Assembly (NCBI RefSeq): GCF_033783015.1
Contig: NZ_CP123907.1
Span: forward strand, 2,232,001-2,296,000
Length of the DNA: 64,000 bases
From: Corynebacterium sp. 21KM1197
GTDB lineage: Bacteria > Actinomycetota > Actinomycetes > Mycobacteriales > Mycobacteriaceae
Direction of reading: 5' to 3'
The stretch's first letter is position 1; every line of letters starts with the position of its first letter. This document shows positions 36,515 to 44,448 of this stretch, one piece after another. The position numbers were made by a program, and so were the translations under genes. The notes under the pieces are model-generated. The model was not told the origin of the DNA. It made no database searches and worked only from the letters and a program-made list of their open reading frames with translations.

Positions 36515-36813
36515 TCCTCCCGCATGATGTGCAGGTATTCGACGAGCGCCTCCTCAATCACCTCAAGGGGTAAGCGATCGGTGGCCATGCAGCGCTGCAC
36601 CACGGCCGCGCGCACGTCCTGGGGGAAATACGCAAGCACCGCTCCCGGACCCGGCCGCCAGGCAGAGGGGTCTACCTCATAGCCCCGTTCCGCCTCCTGC
36701 ACCATTGCGTCCAATTCTTCTTTGGTGAAGCCAGCGTAGTCGTCCTCAGCACACACTTCTACCGTAACACCGAAATGAGAATAGCTTTTTCTATCCGCGC
36801 CAGAAATTCCCAC
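36511..36813 (-). CDS. Small antitoxin-like protein, paralogue of the 10.8-kb gene
   Basis: A 100-residue protein starting with GTG. Its core KEELDAMVQEAERGYEVD and AYFPQDVRAAVVQRCMA align in order with the antitoxin-like protein at 10.8 kb (VARLVAEAEAGYP and LDLPEDIRGEVIRVCL). No toxin of the matching type precedes it; instead its GTG overlaps the stop of a short open frame (TAGTG). It may be an orphan antitoxin or a small regulator. Confidence 0.55.
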   Translation of the reverse strand: MGISGADRKSYSHFGVTVEVCAEDDYAGFTKEELDAMVQEAERGYEVDPSAWRPGPGAVLAYFPQDVRAAVVQRCMATDRLPLEVIEEALVEYLHIMRED

Positions 36814-36944
36814 TATTCACCACTCCCATGGGGCAGAAAAGAATAACTCATCGTTAGTTCATTATGCACTATAAGTTCATAGCCGTGACCATTTCTATTA
36901 GCCCCCTCAACCAAGGCGTCAATTTCTTTCAGGTGAAAATGCCT
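36813..36944 (-). other. Open frame continuing past an amber stop
   Basis: Directly after the TAG of the small membrane gene, in the same frame, 43 codons stay open and end in a TAG that overlaps the next GTG. The encoded segment includes HLKEIDALVEGANRNGHGYE, reminiscent of the EAEAGY segment of the neighbouring protein. It has no good own start. It is either the lost C-terminal half of the membrane protein or a remnant of a duplicated antitoxin. Confidence 0.4.
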
Positions 36945-37156
36945 CTACACACCCACATAAGCGAGCGCAAGCAATACCAAAAGAGTCAGGAACGCCACCA
37001 CAAGAATAACAATTCTCCTATTACTAAGCTCGCGCGATTTTGAGTCTTGAGCACCCATTTAAAACTCCTCCAAGAGAGAAAATTCTATCACGTAACCGTC
37101 AGACAATAATTACCCACCGTAGCACAGATCACCCCCATCCCCATTTGATCTTCACA
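36814..37156. other. AT-rich small-gene pocket
   Basis: Apart from the 37-residue peptide and the open frame after its stop, this stretch has only AT-rich spacer. It is compositionally unlike the flanking GNAT and GtrA genes. Confidence 0.35.
36945..37058 (-). CDS. 37-residue single-span membrane peptide
   Basis: Too short for normal gene calling but well supported: TTGGAGGAG stands 6 bases before the ATG. The product has a polar, positively charged start (SKSRELSNRR) and one hydrophobic helix IVILVVAFLTLLVLLALAYV. No family recognised. The same frame reopens after its TAG, so it could be the front part of an 80-residue protein broken by a nonsense change. Confidence 0.55.
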   Translation of the reverse strand: MGAQDSKSRELSNRRIVILVVAFLTLLVLLALAYVGV

Positions 37157-37534
37157 TTACCCCCGAAACACCCACCGCGATTGCAGCAGATAATTCAACG
37201 TCGTTGCGCACGCCTGGGAGGTCACCCACGCCGCCGTGATCGCCCAGGACCCGCTGTATAAAAAGGCCCGGCACAGCGCGTCCACCGCCACCGCCGTGCC
37301 AAAACTCGCCCCGTAGGCAACCCCGGCGCGCAGCACCTCGGCCGGGTTTCTCTTACCGCTAAAGGTCACCATGCTATTGAGCAGGTAGGCCACCGTACTG
37401 CCCACGATGAAACTCCCCGCCCGCGAGGGAGCAAAACCCACGCCCAGCCATAACAGCGCGGCGCGCGAGCCATAATCGCACAGGGCGCTGAACACCCCCA
37501 CTAAAAGGAAGCGCCACAGATTCGCGCTCAACAT
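37157..37534 (-). CDS. GtrA-family membrane protein
   Basis: A 125-residue protein with four membrane helices: LWRFLLVGVFSALCDYGSR at the start, GSFIVGSTVAYLLN, a third near GVAYGASFGTAVAV, and the last before LQSRWVF. The GtrA family moves lipid-linked sugars; the mycobacterial relative Rv3789 is linked to decaprenyl-phosphoryl-arabinose. The ATG is chosen at MLSANLW, 7 bases after the phosphatase stop, so it belongs to the pheA-phosphatase transcript. Confidence 0.85.
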   Translation of the reverse strand: MLSANLWRFLLVGVFSALCDYGSRAALLWLGVGFAPSRAGSFIVGSTVAYLLNSMVTFSGKRNPAEVLRAGVAYGASFGTAVAVDALCRAFLYSGSWAITAAWVTSQACATTLNYLLQSRWVFRG

Positions 37535-37541
37535 TAATCCG

Positions 37542-38219
37542 CTACTGCTCCCGCAGGCTATCCCAGTGCACCACGTCCCAGTGCCCAAAGTCCCGCACGC
37601 CCTCATCTCCCACCGGATTGAGTTCTACGTATTGGCAATTAGCCAGGTAGGCGGCAAAGGCCTTCTCCGGGTCTACCCCTGCGGCGTGGGTGCTCACGGT
37701 GCGAATGGCCCCGCCATGGCTGACCACCACCACATCGCCCGCCTCGGGCTCCGCGCGCAGGGATTCCGCTATCTCACCGAGCACGGGCTTAAACCTCCCG
37801 AGCACGTCTCGGTAACCCTCGCCTCCGGGTATGCGGGCGGCCTCGTCGCCATGCAGCCAGCCATAGAATGCCTGCTGGTAGGCGTGGTGCGCGGCGGCGT
37901 CGCCACGCATTTCCATCTCCCCCACGGAAACCTCGTGCAACCCGGCGCGCACACTCACCGGCACGGTGCCTTGGGGGAGCCCACGGGCCTGCTCGTAGGC
38001 GGCGGCCACGCCCATCGCGGTTTGTTGGGCGCGCAGGGCCACGGAGGTGACGATCTCGCGGATACGGCCCGGTCGTTGGGCCAGCGTCAGGCCGCCCTCG
38101 GTGGCCTGGGCGCGGCCGATCTCGGTGAGTTCCGCGCCCGGTGGGCGAGTATCGAGCAGCCGGGAGGCATTGCTATAGGTGCGCCCGTGGCGCAACAGAA
38201 TCAGGTGAGCGGTGGTCAT
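37542..38219 (-). CDS. Histidine phosphatase family protein (Rv3837c-like)
   Basis: A 225-residue phosphoglycerate-mutase-fold enzyme. The phosphohistidine motif is LLRHGRTYSN at residues 8-17; the acid residue region is GLHEVSVGEME near 108 and the second His is VVVSHGGAIR near 167. Its ATG overlaps the pheA TGA. The neighbourhood matches Rv3837c-Rv3838c. Physiological substrate is not certain. Confidence 0.9.
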   Translation of the reverse strand: MTTAHLILLRHGRTYSNASRLLDTRPPGAELTEIGRAQATEGGLTLAQRPGRIREIVTSVALRAQQTAMGVAAAYEQARGLPQGTVPVSVRAGLHEVSVGEMEMRGDAAAHHAYQQAFYGWLHGDEAARIPGGEGYRDVLGRFKPVLGEIAESLRAEPEAGDVVVVSHGGAIRTVSTHAAGVDPEKAFAAYLANCQYVELNPVGDEGVRDFGHWDVVHWDSLREQ

Positions 38220-39148
38220 GGTAATTCCTTTCCGGTGCGGGCGGCGGTCACCCAGTCCATCACGGCGGCCACAGCCCCCTCGGCCTCCACCGAACCCTCC
38301 GCGCCCCCGGCGGGCCAGGAGCCCAGGAAGGTGAGGGTCTCCGCGCGCAGCCAGAGGTCGCGCAGGGCCTCGGCCACGGGGGTGTCGTCGATATGCCCCA
38401 CCAGGTCCACGTAGAAGTGATAAGCGCCCAGCCGGTCGCGGGTGGGGCGGGATTCGATGCGGCTCATGTCCACGCCTCGACGCGCGAACTCGCCCAGGGC
38501 GGCGGCGAGGGTTCCCGGCTGGTTGGGCAGGGTGAACACCACGGAGGTGCGGTCCTTTCCGGTGCGCGGGGTGGGCACGCCGCGCGGCCCCACCAGCACG
38601 AAGCGGGTGCGGGCCTCGGCCACGTCCGCGATGTTTTCCGCCAGGACGTCAAGGTTCCAGAGGTGCGCCGCGCGGTGGGGCGCGGCGGCGGCGTCGGCAT
38701 GGCCCTCCGCCACGGCGCGCGCGGCGGCGGCGTTGGAGGAAGCGGGAACGAACTGCGCCTCCGGCAGGTGCCGGGCCAGCCACCCGCGTATTTGTTGGTG
38801 CGCCACGGGGTGCGTGCTCAGGGTGCGCACACCCGCGAGGTCGGTGCCGGGGCGCGCCATGAGGCTAAAGGCTATGTGGAGGTCCGTTTCCCGGTAGATC
38901 TGCACGCTGGCGCTGCGCAGGGCGTCGAAAGCCTGGGTGACGGGCCCGTCCACGGAGTTTTCAATGGCCAGGCAGGCAAACTGGGCGCGCCCGGTGCTCA
39001 CCGCCGCCACGGCGCGCGCGGGGCTGTCCACCGGCAAAGGCTCGATCTCCGGGGCGGGCGCGGCAAAGGCCCCCTCCTCCGCGAACTGCCACAGTGCGGC
39101 CTCGGTAAAGGTACCCGCGGGGCCCAGGTATGCCACGGTGATCGTCAT
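38216..39148 (-). CDS. pheA: Prephenate dehydratase
   Basis: A 310-residue enzyme that converts prephenate to phenylpyruvate in phenylalanine synthesis. The catalytic domain starts VAYLGPAGTFTEAAL and includes AIENSVDGPV and the TRF motif in ARTRFVLVG. The C-terminal ACT domain, with NQPGTLAAALGEFARRGV and SRIESRPTR, should bind phenylalanine for feedback control. ATG (MTITVAY) is chosen to match the family; the reading upstream overlaps the divergent amidase gene. Confidence 0.95.
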   Translation of the reverse strand: MTITVAYLGPAGTFTEAALWQFAEEGAFAAPAPEIEPLPVDSPARAVAAVSTGRAQFACLAIENSVDGPVTQAFDALRSASVQIYRETDLHIAFSLMARPGTDLAGVRTLSTHPVAHQQIRGWLARHLPEAQFVPASSNAAAARAVAEGHADAAAAPHRAAHLWNLDVLAENIADVAEARTRFVLVGPRGVPTPRTGKDRTSVVFTLPNQPGTLAAALGEFARRGVDMSRIESRPTRDRLGAYHFYVDLVGHIDDTPVAEALRDLWLRAETLTFLGSWPAGGAEGSVEAEGAVAAVMDWVTAARTGKELP

Positions 39149-39173
39149 GGTGTTCCAGCCTATCCTGGTGACC

Positions 39174-40406
39174 ATGCCTTTTGCTGCACCTCCCGGCGGC
39201 GGCGCTCCCTCGCCCGTGCAGGCGGTCACGGACTTCGCCCACGCCATCGCCGGTCTGAGCCCCGCCGAGCACGGCTTTAGCCACCTGGGTATTCAGCGTG
39301 CCCTGATCCGCGCGGAGGCCCTGGAGCGCACCTCCTGCCTGTGCTCCCGCCCGCTGCACGGCCTGGTGATCCCGGTCAAGGATCTCTACGACGTCGCCGG
39401 TATGCCCACCACCTTTGGCTCCCGCGCCCGCACGCGCCAGGCCACCCGCACGGAGCCCTTCGTGCGCCGCCTGCTGGAACGCGGCGTGGTGGTGCCCGGC
39501 AAAACGGCCACCTCGGAGCTGGGCATGACGGCCTACCTGGAGCCCACGGACCTGCCCACCGTGGATAATCCGCGCTGGCCGGGCCGCACGCCCGGTGGTT
39601 CCTCGGGCGGGGCGGCGGTGGCGGTGGCGCGCGGGCTGGTGTCCGCCGCGCACGCCTCCGATGGCGGCGGTTCCATCAGGATTCCCGCCGCCGCCTGCGG
39701 GGTGGTGGGGTACAAGCCCCCGCACGATAGTTCCGGCGGGGTGTTCTCCACCCAGGGTTTCATCACCCGCAGCGTGGAGATGAGCGCCCTGCTCCACGGC
39801 CTCACCCTGCCCGCCGAGGTGCCGCGCCTGACGGTGGGACTGCTCACGGAACCGCTCTTCGCGGAGGTTGAGGTGTCCTCACGCTGGGGTAGCGCCGCCG
39901 AGCGCGCCGCGCGCCTGCTTATCGACGCCGGGCATCGCGTCATTCCCGTCGCGCCCCCGGCCCAGGCTGGGGAGGTTTTTGGTGCCTTCCGCACGATCTT
40001 TAGCGCCCGCGCGGCCACCATTGCCCCGGCCGAGCCCAGCGGGGCGATGGTGCGCCACCTGCGCACCCGGGGCGCGCTCATCTCTCCCCAGGAACTCGCC
40101 CAGGCGCAGCGCGTGCAGGCCACCATGCCCGCGCTCGCGGACGTGGACGTGGTGCTCAGCCCCACCCTCGCGCACGATCCCCCGCCCATCGGGCATTTCT
40201 CCACACTGCCCCCGGAGGAGGACTTCTGGGCTCAAACCCGCTGGACGCCCTGGGCCTCCTGGTTCAACATGAACGGCCAGGCGGCGGTGAGCGTGCCCTG
40301 CGGCGGGGCGGGTGCCTCCGTGCATCTGGGGGCAATCACCGTTCCCCCGGAGATCCTGCTGGCCCTGGCGCGGGAGGTCAGCGATGACGTCACGCCTGCG
40401 CCTTGA
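39174..40406 (+). CDS. Amidase signature family protein
   Basis: A 410-residue amidase. The Ser-cis-Ser-Lys triad regions are visible: Lys in VIPVKDLYDVAG near 62, GRTPGGSSGGAAVAVARG near 140 with the first Ser, and SDGGGSIRIPAA near 162 with the nucleophile Ser. The length is slightly under the usual 450-500, with a short C-terminal part. Divergent from pheA by 25 bases. The last 23 bases overlap the start of the CPBP gene. Substrate unknown. Confidence 0.88.
   Translation: MPFAAPPGGGAPSPVQAVTDFAHAIAGLSPAEHGFSHLGIQRALIRAEALERTSCLCSRPLHGLVIPVKDLYDVAGMPTTFGSRARTRQATRTEPFVRRLLERGVVVPGKTATSELGMTAYLEPTDLPTVDNPRWPGRTPGGSSGGAAVAVARGLVSAAHASDGGGSIRIPAAACGVVGYKPPHDSSGGVFSTQGFITRSVEMSALLHGLTLPAEVPRLTVGLLTEPLFAEVEVSSRWGSAAERAARLLIDAGHRVIPVAPPAQAGEVFGAFRTIFSARAATIAPAEPSGAMVRHLRTRGALISPQELAQAQRVQATMPALADVDVVLSPTLAHDPPPIGHFSTLPPEEDFWAQTRWTPWASWFNMNGQAAVSVPCGGAGASVHLGAITVPPEILLALAREVSDDVTPAP
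39917..39927 (+). repeat. GCTTATCGACG motif
   Basis: Exact copy inside the amidase gene, read as LLIDA. Confidence 0.6.
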
Positions 40407-41097
40407 GATTCTGCTGGTCCTTGCCCTCACCTTTGGCACCGCCGGGGTGCGCGCGACGTTGCGGCTTATCGACGCCCTCGCCTCCGAGGTACCTCTTTCC
40501 GAGCAATCCGTGACGCTCAACGCCACCCAGTCCACGCACGCCTGGCTCAATATCGGGTTGCAATTGTGCTCCGCCGTCACGCTCTTTGCCTGGGGCGGGT
40601 TGGCACTCTTTCTGCTGAGCCGCGACCGTATTCCGCTTAGCCTTACCCCGCGCCGCAGCGATCTTCCCTGGGGCGCGGGCCTGGCCGCCCTCATCGGTAT
40701 CCCCGGCCTGCTCTTGTACCTCGGTGCCCTGCACCTGGGCCTGAGCAAGGAGGTCGTGGCGGCTCCCTCGGGTGGGGTGGTGGCCTCGGTGATGCTGCTG
40801 GTGAGCGCGGCGACCAATGCCTTCGCGGAGGAGATCGTGGTGGTGCTGTGGTTATGCACGCGCCTGCGCCAACTGGGCTGGTCATGGTGGGCCGTCGCGG
40901 CGGCATCCTCCCTGCTGCGCGGCTCCTATCACCTGTATCAGGGGATCAGCGCGGGGGTGGGCAACATCGTCATGGGATTGATATTCTGCTGGTTCTTCCG
41001 CCGCACCGGCCGCGTATGGCCCCTGGTGGTGGCGCATTTCCTCATCGACGCCGTGGCTTTCCTCGGCTACTCCGCCCTTGGTGGGCGCCTCCCGTGA
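40384..41097 (+). CDS. CPBP-family intramembrane metalloprotease
   Basis: A 237-residue membrane protein with about seven helices. The CPBP motifs are FAEEIVVVLW (paired Glu), RGSYHLYQG (second His motif) and VVAHFLIDAV. These place metal-binding residues inside the membrane. The ATG is inside the amidase 3' end, so the genes are cotranscribed. Possible roles in the family are prenyl-protein processing or bacteriocin immunity; no bacteriocin gene is next to it. Confidence 0.8.
   Translation: MTSRLRLEILLVLALTFGTAGVRATLRLIDALASEVPLSEQSVTLNATQSTHAWLNIGLQLCSAVTLFAWGGLALFLLSRDRIPLSLTPRRSDLPWGAGLAALIGIPGLLLYLGALHLGLSKEVVAAPSGGVVASVMLLVSAATNAFAEEIVVVLWLCTRLRQLGWSWWAVAAASSLLRGSYHLYQGISAGVGNIVMGLIFCWFFRRTGRVWPLVVAHFLIDAVAFLGYSALGGRLP
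40464..40474 (+). repeat. GCTTATCGACG motif
   Basis: Exact copy inside the CPBP gene, read as RLIDAL. Confidence 0.6.
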
Positions 41098-41112
41098 TCT
41101 AGGGTGGTACGC

Positions 41113-42498
41113 ATGGATTCCAGGGGTTATGAGGAACATCGCCGGAATCGCGGAGCCCAGCAGCGCCACGATCCGCGCGGCGACTACGTGCTGCGTGCCG
41201 ACGGCACTCCGCTCACCGACCGCTACGGCCGCCCCGTGCGGCGGCGCTCCTCCTCGGCCCGTCAGCAGCCGCCCAGGCAACAACCATCCCGCCAACCGCA
41301 GGCTCGCCAACAGCACCGGCGCGAGGTTCCGCCGCGCCGCGAACGCCCCCGCCAGGAACGACCGAACCAATACGTGCCGCCCGCCGGAAGTAATCGGCGC
41401 GCGCCGCAAGCCCGGCAAACTCCGCCCCCGCGCAATGCCTATGCAGAGGGCCCCGGATACACCCGGCAATACGTACCCCCGGCTCCTTCTACACCCGCGC
41501 GGGCGGAATCGCGTCCACCCCGGCGCGCGCCCCGTATGCCGCAGGCGGCGGTAGGAGGAGCCCGGGGATCTGCGCGGAAGCGCCCTCGGCTCTCCCTGCC
41601 CTCCTTCGGTTGCCTGGGGTGCGTGGGCTGGCCGCTAGCCATCGTCTTAGTGTTAAGCATCGTGCTCACCCTCTGGGCGGATACCAAACTCACCCGCGTG
41701 GAGGCGCTTCCCGAGCAGCAGGTGGATAAGACCTCCGGCACCAATTGGCTGCTCGTGGGTTCCGATTCCCGCCAGGGACTCTCCGAGGAGGACGTGGCGC
41801 GCCTGGGCACCGGCGGCGACATCGGCGTGGGCCGTACCGATACCGTCATGCTCCTGCACATTCCCCGCAGCGGCAAGGCCAGCCTCGTTTCCCTCCCCCG
41901 CGATTCCTACGTGGCCGTGCCCGGCTACGGCATGGACAAACTCAATGCCGCCTTTACCTATGGCGGCCCGCAACTCCTCACGGAAACGGTGGAGCAAGCC
42001 ACCGGCCTGCGCATTAATCACTATGCGGAGATCGGCATGGGTGGGCTGGCCAACGTGGTGGACTCCGTGGGCGGCGTGGAGGTGTGCCCGGAGGAGCCCA
42101 TCGACGATCCCCTCGCGCAACTCTCCATTCAGGCGGGCTGCCAAAAGGTCGATGGCCCCACCGCCCTGGGCTACGTGCGCACCCGCGCCACCGCGGGCGG
42201 CGACCTAGACCGCGTGCAGCGCCAGCGTGAGTTCTTCTCTGGACTACTCAAACAAACCACCAGCATGGGCACCCTGCTCAATCCATTCCGCATGATCCCC
42301 CTGATTTCCGATACGGCCTCCTCCTTTACCGTCGGTTCCTCCGATCACGTGTGGCACCTCGCGCGGGTGGCCCTGGCCATGCGCTCCGGGGTGGAAACGG
42401 TCACGGTGCCCTACGCGGGCTTTGCCGATTATGACGTGGGAAACGTGGTGCTCTGGGACGAGGCCGCCGCCGAGGAACTGTGGGCCTCCATGCGGTAG
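41113..42498 (+). CDS. LytR-CpsA-Psr family envelope ligase
   Basis: A 461-residue protein that probably attaches arabinogalactan to peptidoglycan. A long cytoplasmic N-terminus (about 1-150) is rich in Arg, Pro and Gln; one membrane helix (about 175-197) follows, then the LCP domain with NWLLVGSDSRQG, GRTDTVMLLHI, SLPRDSYV and GYVRTRATAGGDLDR. The conserved Asp and Arg residues of the pyrophosphate-lipid pocket are present. ATG has AGGGTGG upstream; GTG three codons earlier is possible. Confidence 0.92.
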   Translation: MDSRGYEEHRRNRGAQQRHDPRGDYVLRADGTPLTDRYGRPVRRRSSSARQQPPRQQPSRQPQARQQHRREVPPRRERPRQERPNQYVPPAGSNRRAPQARQTPPPRNAYAEGPGYTRQYVPPAPSTPARAESRPPRRAPRMPQAAVGGARGSARKRPRLSLPSFGCLGCVGWPLAIVLVLSIVLTLWADTKLTRVEALPEQQVDKTSGTNWLLVGSDSRQGLSEEDVARLGTGGDIGVGRTDTVMLLHIPRSGKASLVSLPRDSYVAVPGYGMDKLNAAFTYGGPQLLTETVEQATGLRINHYAEIGMGGLANVVDSVGGVEVCPEEPIDDPLAQLSIQAGCQKVDGPTALGYVRTRATAGGDLDRVQRQREFFSGLLKQTTSMGTLLNPFRMIPLISDTASSFTVGSSDHVWHLARVALAMRSGVETVTVPYAGFADYDVGNVVLWDEAAAEELWASMR

Positions 42499-42788
42499 GC
42501 CCGAGGCGGGACACAGCCCCCAACACGGGTAGAGCCCCAGCCCAGCAGAGGAGGAGGGAGTGCTGAGGGCGGGGCCATAGGCCACCCCGTAATAGGGGAA
42601 CTAGAGACTAGAAGTTCTTGATGGCACGCCGCATGCACAATCACGGGGTTTCTGAGGAAAACATCAAGCCAGAGAGTGATATATGCCATAATCTGCAATC
42701 TAGGTGCAGAACTTTTACGGGTAATACTTTTACATCACTACAGATATACGCAAGAAATAATACACCGGGAAGGATGCGTCCATATCTA
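42499..42788. other. Intergenic region after the LCP gene
   Basis: First half GC-rich with short hairpins such as GGGGCCATAGGCCACCCC, second half AT-rich. No supported gene. It probably holds the promoter of the hypothetical gene that follows. Confidence 0.35.
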
Positions 42789-43121
42789 ATGAACATAGAA
42801 AAAATTATCATCCGCCACAATGTCTATCCACCGGAGGACATCAACCCCACCTACTACGTATTCTTCTGGACGGAGGAACTCTTCGATGGAGAGATGCATT
42901 ATCAGCGGGAATCTTTCGCCCTGACGGGAGCCACCTCCGTGATCGAAGCCAATGACTGGCGGCTGACCCACGCTCAGGGACGGCTCTCCGCCCTCATCCT
43001 CCCTCAGCCACGGAAAAACTTCCTAGGCATGGAATACCCCGGCCTCATCATTCTCGCCGGGGAGTATCCGGATGGGCCGGAACTCACGGGGAGTCTCCAG
43101 GGGCAATTCTTCGCGCCCTGA
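42789..43121 (+). CDS. Hypothetical protein
   Basis: A 110-residue soluble protein with no family I recognise. It has an N-terminal IEKIIIRHNVYPPEDI, an aromatic strand YYVFFWTEELF and a C-terminal PGLIILAGEYPDGPEL, suggesting a small alpha/beta fold. The ATG shown is one option; an ATG five codons upstream lies right behind GGAAGG, and the frame is open to 42618. More AT-rich than its neighbours at the 5' end. Confidence 0.5.
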   Translation: MNIEKIIIRHNVYPPEDINPTYYVFFWTEELFDGEMHYQRESFALTGATSVIEANDWRLTHAQGRLSALILPQPRKNFLGMEYPGLIILAGEYPDGPELTGSLQGQFFAP

Positions 43122-43168
43122 TCCCCCGACATGCCCCGGCCTCTCGCGGCTATTTTAAGGAGCCGCCC

Positions 43169-43459
43169 CTACCCGCGCGCGGACTTTTCCTGCACAGGGT
43201 CCCCCTGGGTTTTCCTCCGCACCGCGATCCTCGGCCGCAGCACAAAATAGATCACCCACCCCACCACCGGGGCCAGCAACACCAGCAGAATCAGCGCCAC
43301 GGTCTCGGTCACGGTGGCGGGCAGTCTGATGATGTCCACCACCAACGCGATGATGACCACCAAAGAGAACAGCAGAAAACCGCTCCATATCAGATCGTAG
43401 GTCATGGGCAGCATGGGGTTGCTGCCGCTCATTTCCAGATTCGCCACTATGCCTATCAT
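43169..43459 (-). CDS. PLDc_N-type small membrane protein
   Basis: A 96-residue protein with two membrane helices (YDLIWSGFLLFSLVVIIALVV begins around residue 20, and VALILLVLLAPVVGWVIYFV). LLAPVVGWVIYFVLRP matches the N-terminal membrane hairpin of cardiolipin-synthase-like proteins. ATG overlaps the TGA of the preceding gene. A stand-alone copy of this hairpin has no known activity. Confidence 0.7.
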   Translation of the reverse strand: MIGIVANLEMSGSNPMLPMTYDLIWSGFLLFSLVVIIALVVDIIRLPATVTETVALILLVLLAPVVGWVIYFVLRPRIAVRRKTQGDPVQEKSARG

Positions 43460-43686
43460 CAAATCCAGTCTATAAGCTTTGGCTGCGGCGGCACCGCGTC
43501 TATCTCCTCCACAGGAATACCTTTTTCCTCCGCCTCTATCACCTCTGGTGGCACGGGCCGCCCAGCTATCTCGTAATACCAGCGCGGCAGGAACTTCCCC
43601 AGGCGGTGCCGGACCGTAATGGTCGCACGGGCCCTGGCCGCCGCCACGCGCGGGGTCTCGCCTTCCCGAAAATAAGATTTAGACAT
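43459..43686 (-). CDS. Small conserved-looking hypothetical protein
   Basis: A 75-residue soluble protein: basic N-terminus (RVAAARARATITVRHRLG), a PRWYYEIAGRPVPPEVIEAE centre and an acidic end. GAGGAAGGA 7 bases before the ATG supports it. No function recognised. Coupled to the downstream membrane gene. Confidence 0.55.
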   Translation of the reverse strand: MSKSYFREGETPRVAAARARATITVRHRLGKFLPRWYYEIAGRPVPPEVIEAEEKGIPVEEIDAVPPQPKLIDWI

Positions 43687-43690
43687 CGGT

Positions 43691-44032
43691 TTATCCTTCC
43701 TCGGAGTCCTCGTGCTCAGAACGCTGCACAATCAGAAAATTGATAATTTCCACCTCAGTATGCGTGGCCAAGGGGCTTTGACTAAGGCAATCTATAAGTT
43801 CCCACCCCGTGACCATCACTTCTTCTCGCTCATCATATACCTTTTCCATCGCCCAGGTGTACCGTTTCCACCACTCAGCACGGTTATCGCTCTCGGTTTT
43901 CTGCGCCAGGGTCCGTACCGTGTACCTCAACCCCTGCTGCGCGATCGACAGACCCACCCCGGCAACGAGCACCTGTAAGAGACGGACCACCACGTCCCAA
44001 TCCACCCGACATAACCACAGCGCCACGCTCAT
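43691..44032 (-). CDS. Small membrane-anchored hypothetical protein
   Basis: A 113-residue protein. Two short hydrophobic stretches at the N-terminus (MSVALWLC and VVRLLQVLVAGVGLSIA) are followed by a charged helical region with EWWKRYTWAMEKVYDEREEV. The alternative GTG/ATG at 44065 adds 11 residues. It ends 4 bases before the next start, so the three small genes form one transcript. No family recognised. Confidence 0.5.
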   Translation of the reverse strand: MSVALWLCRVDWDVVVRLLQVLVAGVGLSIAQQGLRYTVRTLAQKTESDNRAEWWKRYTWAMEKVYDEREEVMVTGWELIDCLSQSPLATHTEVEIINFLIVQRSEHEDSEEG

Positions 44033-44139
44033 GCTCACCACTGTGCCCACCCGCGCCACCACCATGCCCCAGACGTCACCGCCGCTGTGGATAACCCTTG
44101 TAATCCACAGCCCCGGCGCGCCCCGTACCGCCTACCGCA

Positions 44140-44427
44140 TCAACTCCGCAGCCCCCGGCTCATCACCACCGCTAGCAGCGCAAACACCACCACACCCACG
44201 GCGCTATACCCGGCCATCTGAATAAACTCCCAGGCACGTTCCACCTTGGCGGCCACCTCGATTGCCAGATTTGCCTCCCCACCGTCCAGATTTTCCGCGA
44301 ATCGGTGAGCCACGTAGACGTTATTAATAGCCCCCGCCACGGTGCCCCCGAGTGCGATTCCGCAGACACAGCTCAGGATGATACTGCCGTCCCGCGCCGT
44401 CTCCCTGTTCCATCGCACCGCTCTCAC
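44140..44427 (-). CDS. Two-helix membrane hypothetical protein
   Basis: A 95-residue protein with helices SIILSCVCGIALGGTVAGAI and GYSAVGVVVFALLAVVM and a short extracellular loop between. GTG start follows AAGGAG. It begins 21 bases after the DUF5926 gene. No family recognised. Confidence 0.5.
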   Translation of the reverse strand: MRAVRWNRETARDGSIILSCVCGIALGGTVAGAINNVYVAHRFAENLDGGEANLAIEVAAKVERAWEFIQMAGYSAVGVVVFALLAVVMSRGLRS

Positions 44428-44448
44428 CGTCTCCTTATCGTTTACCCG

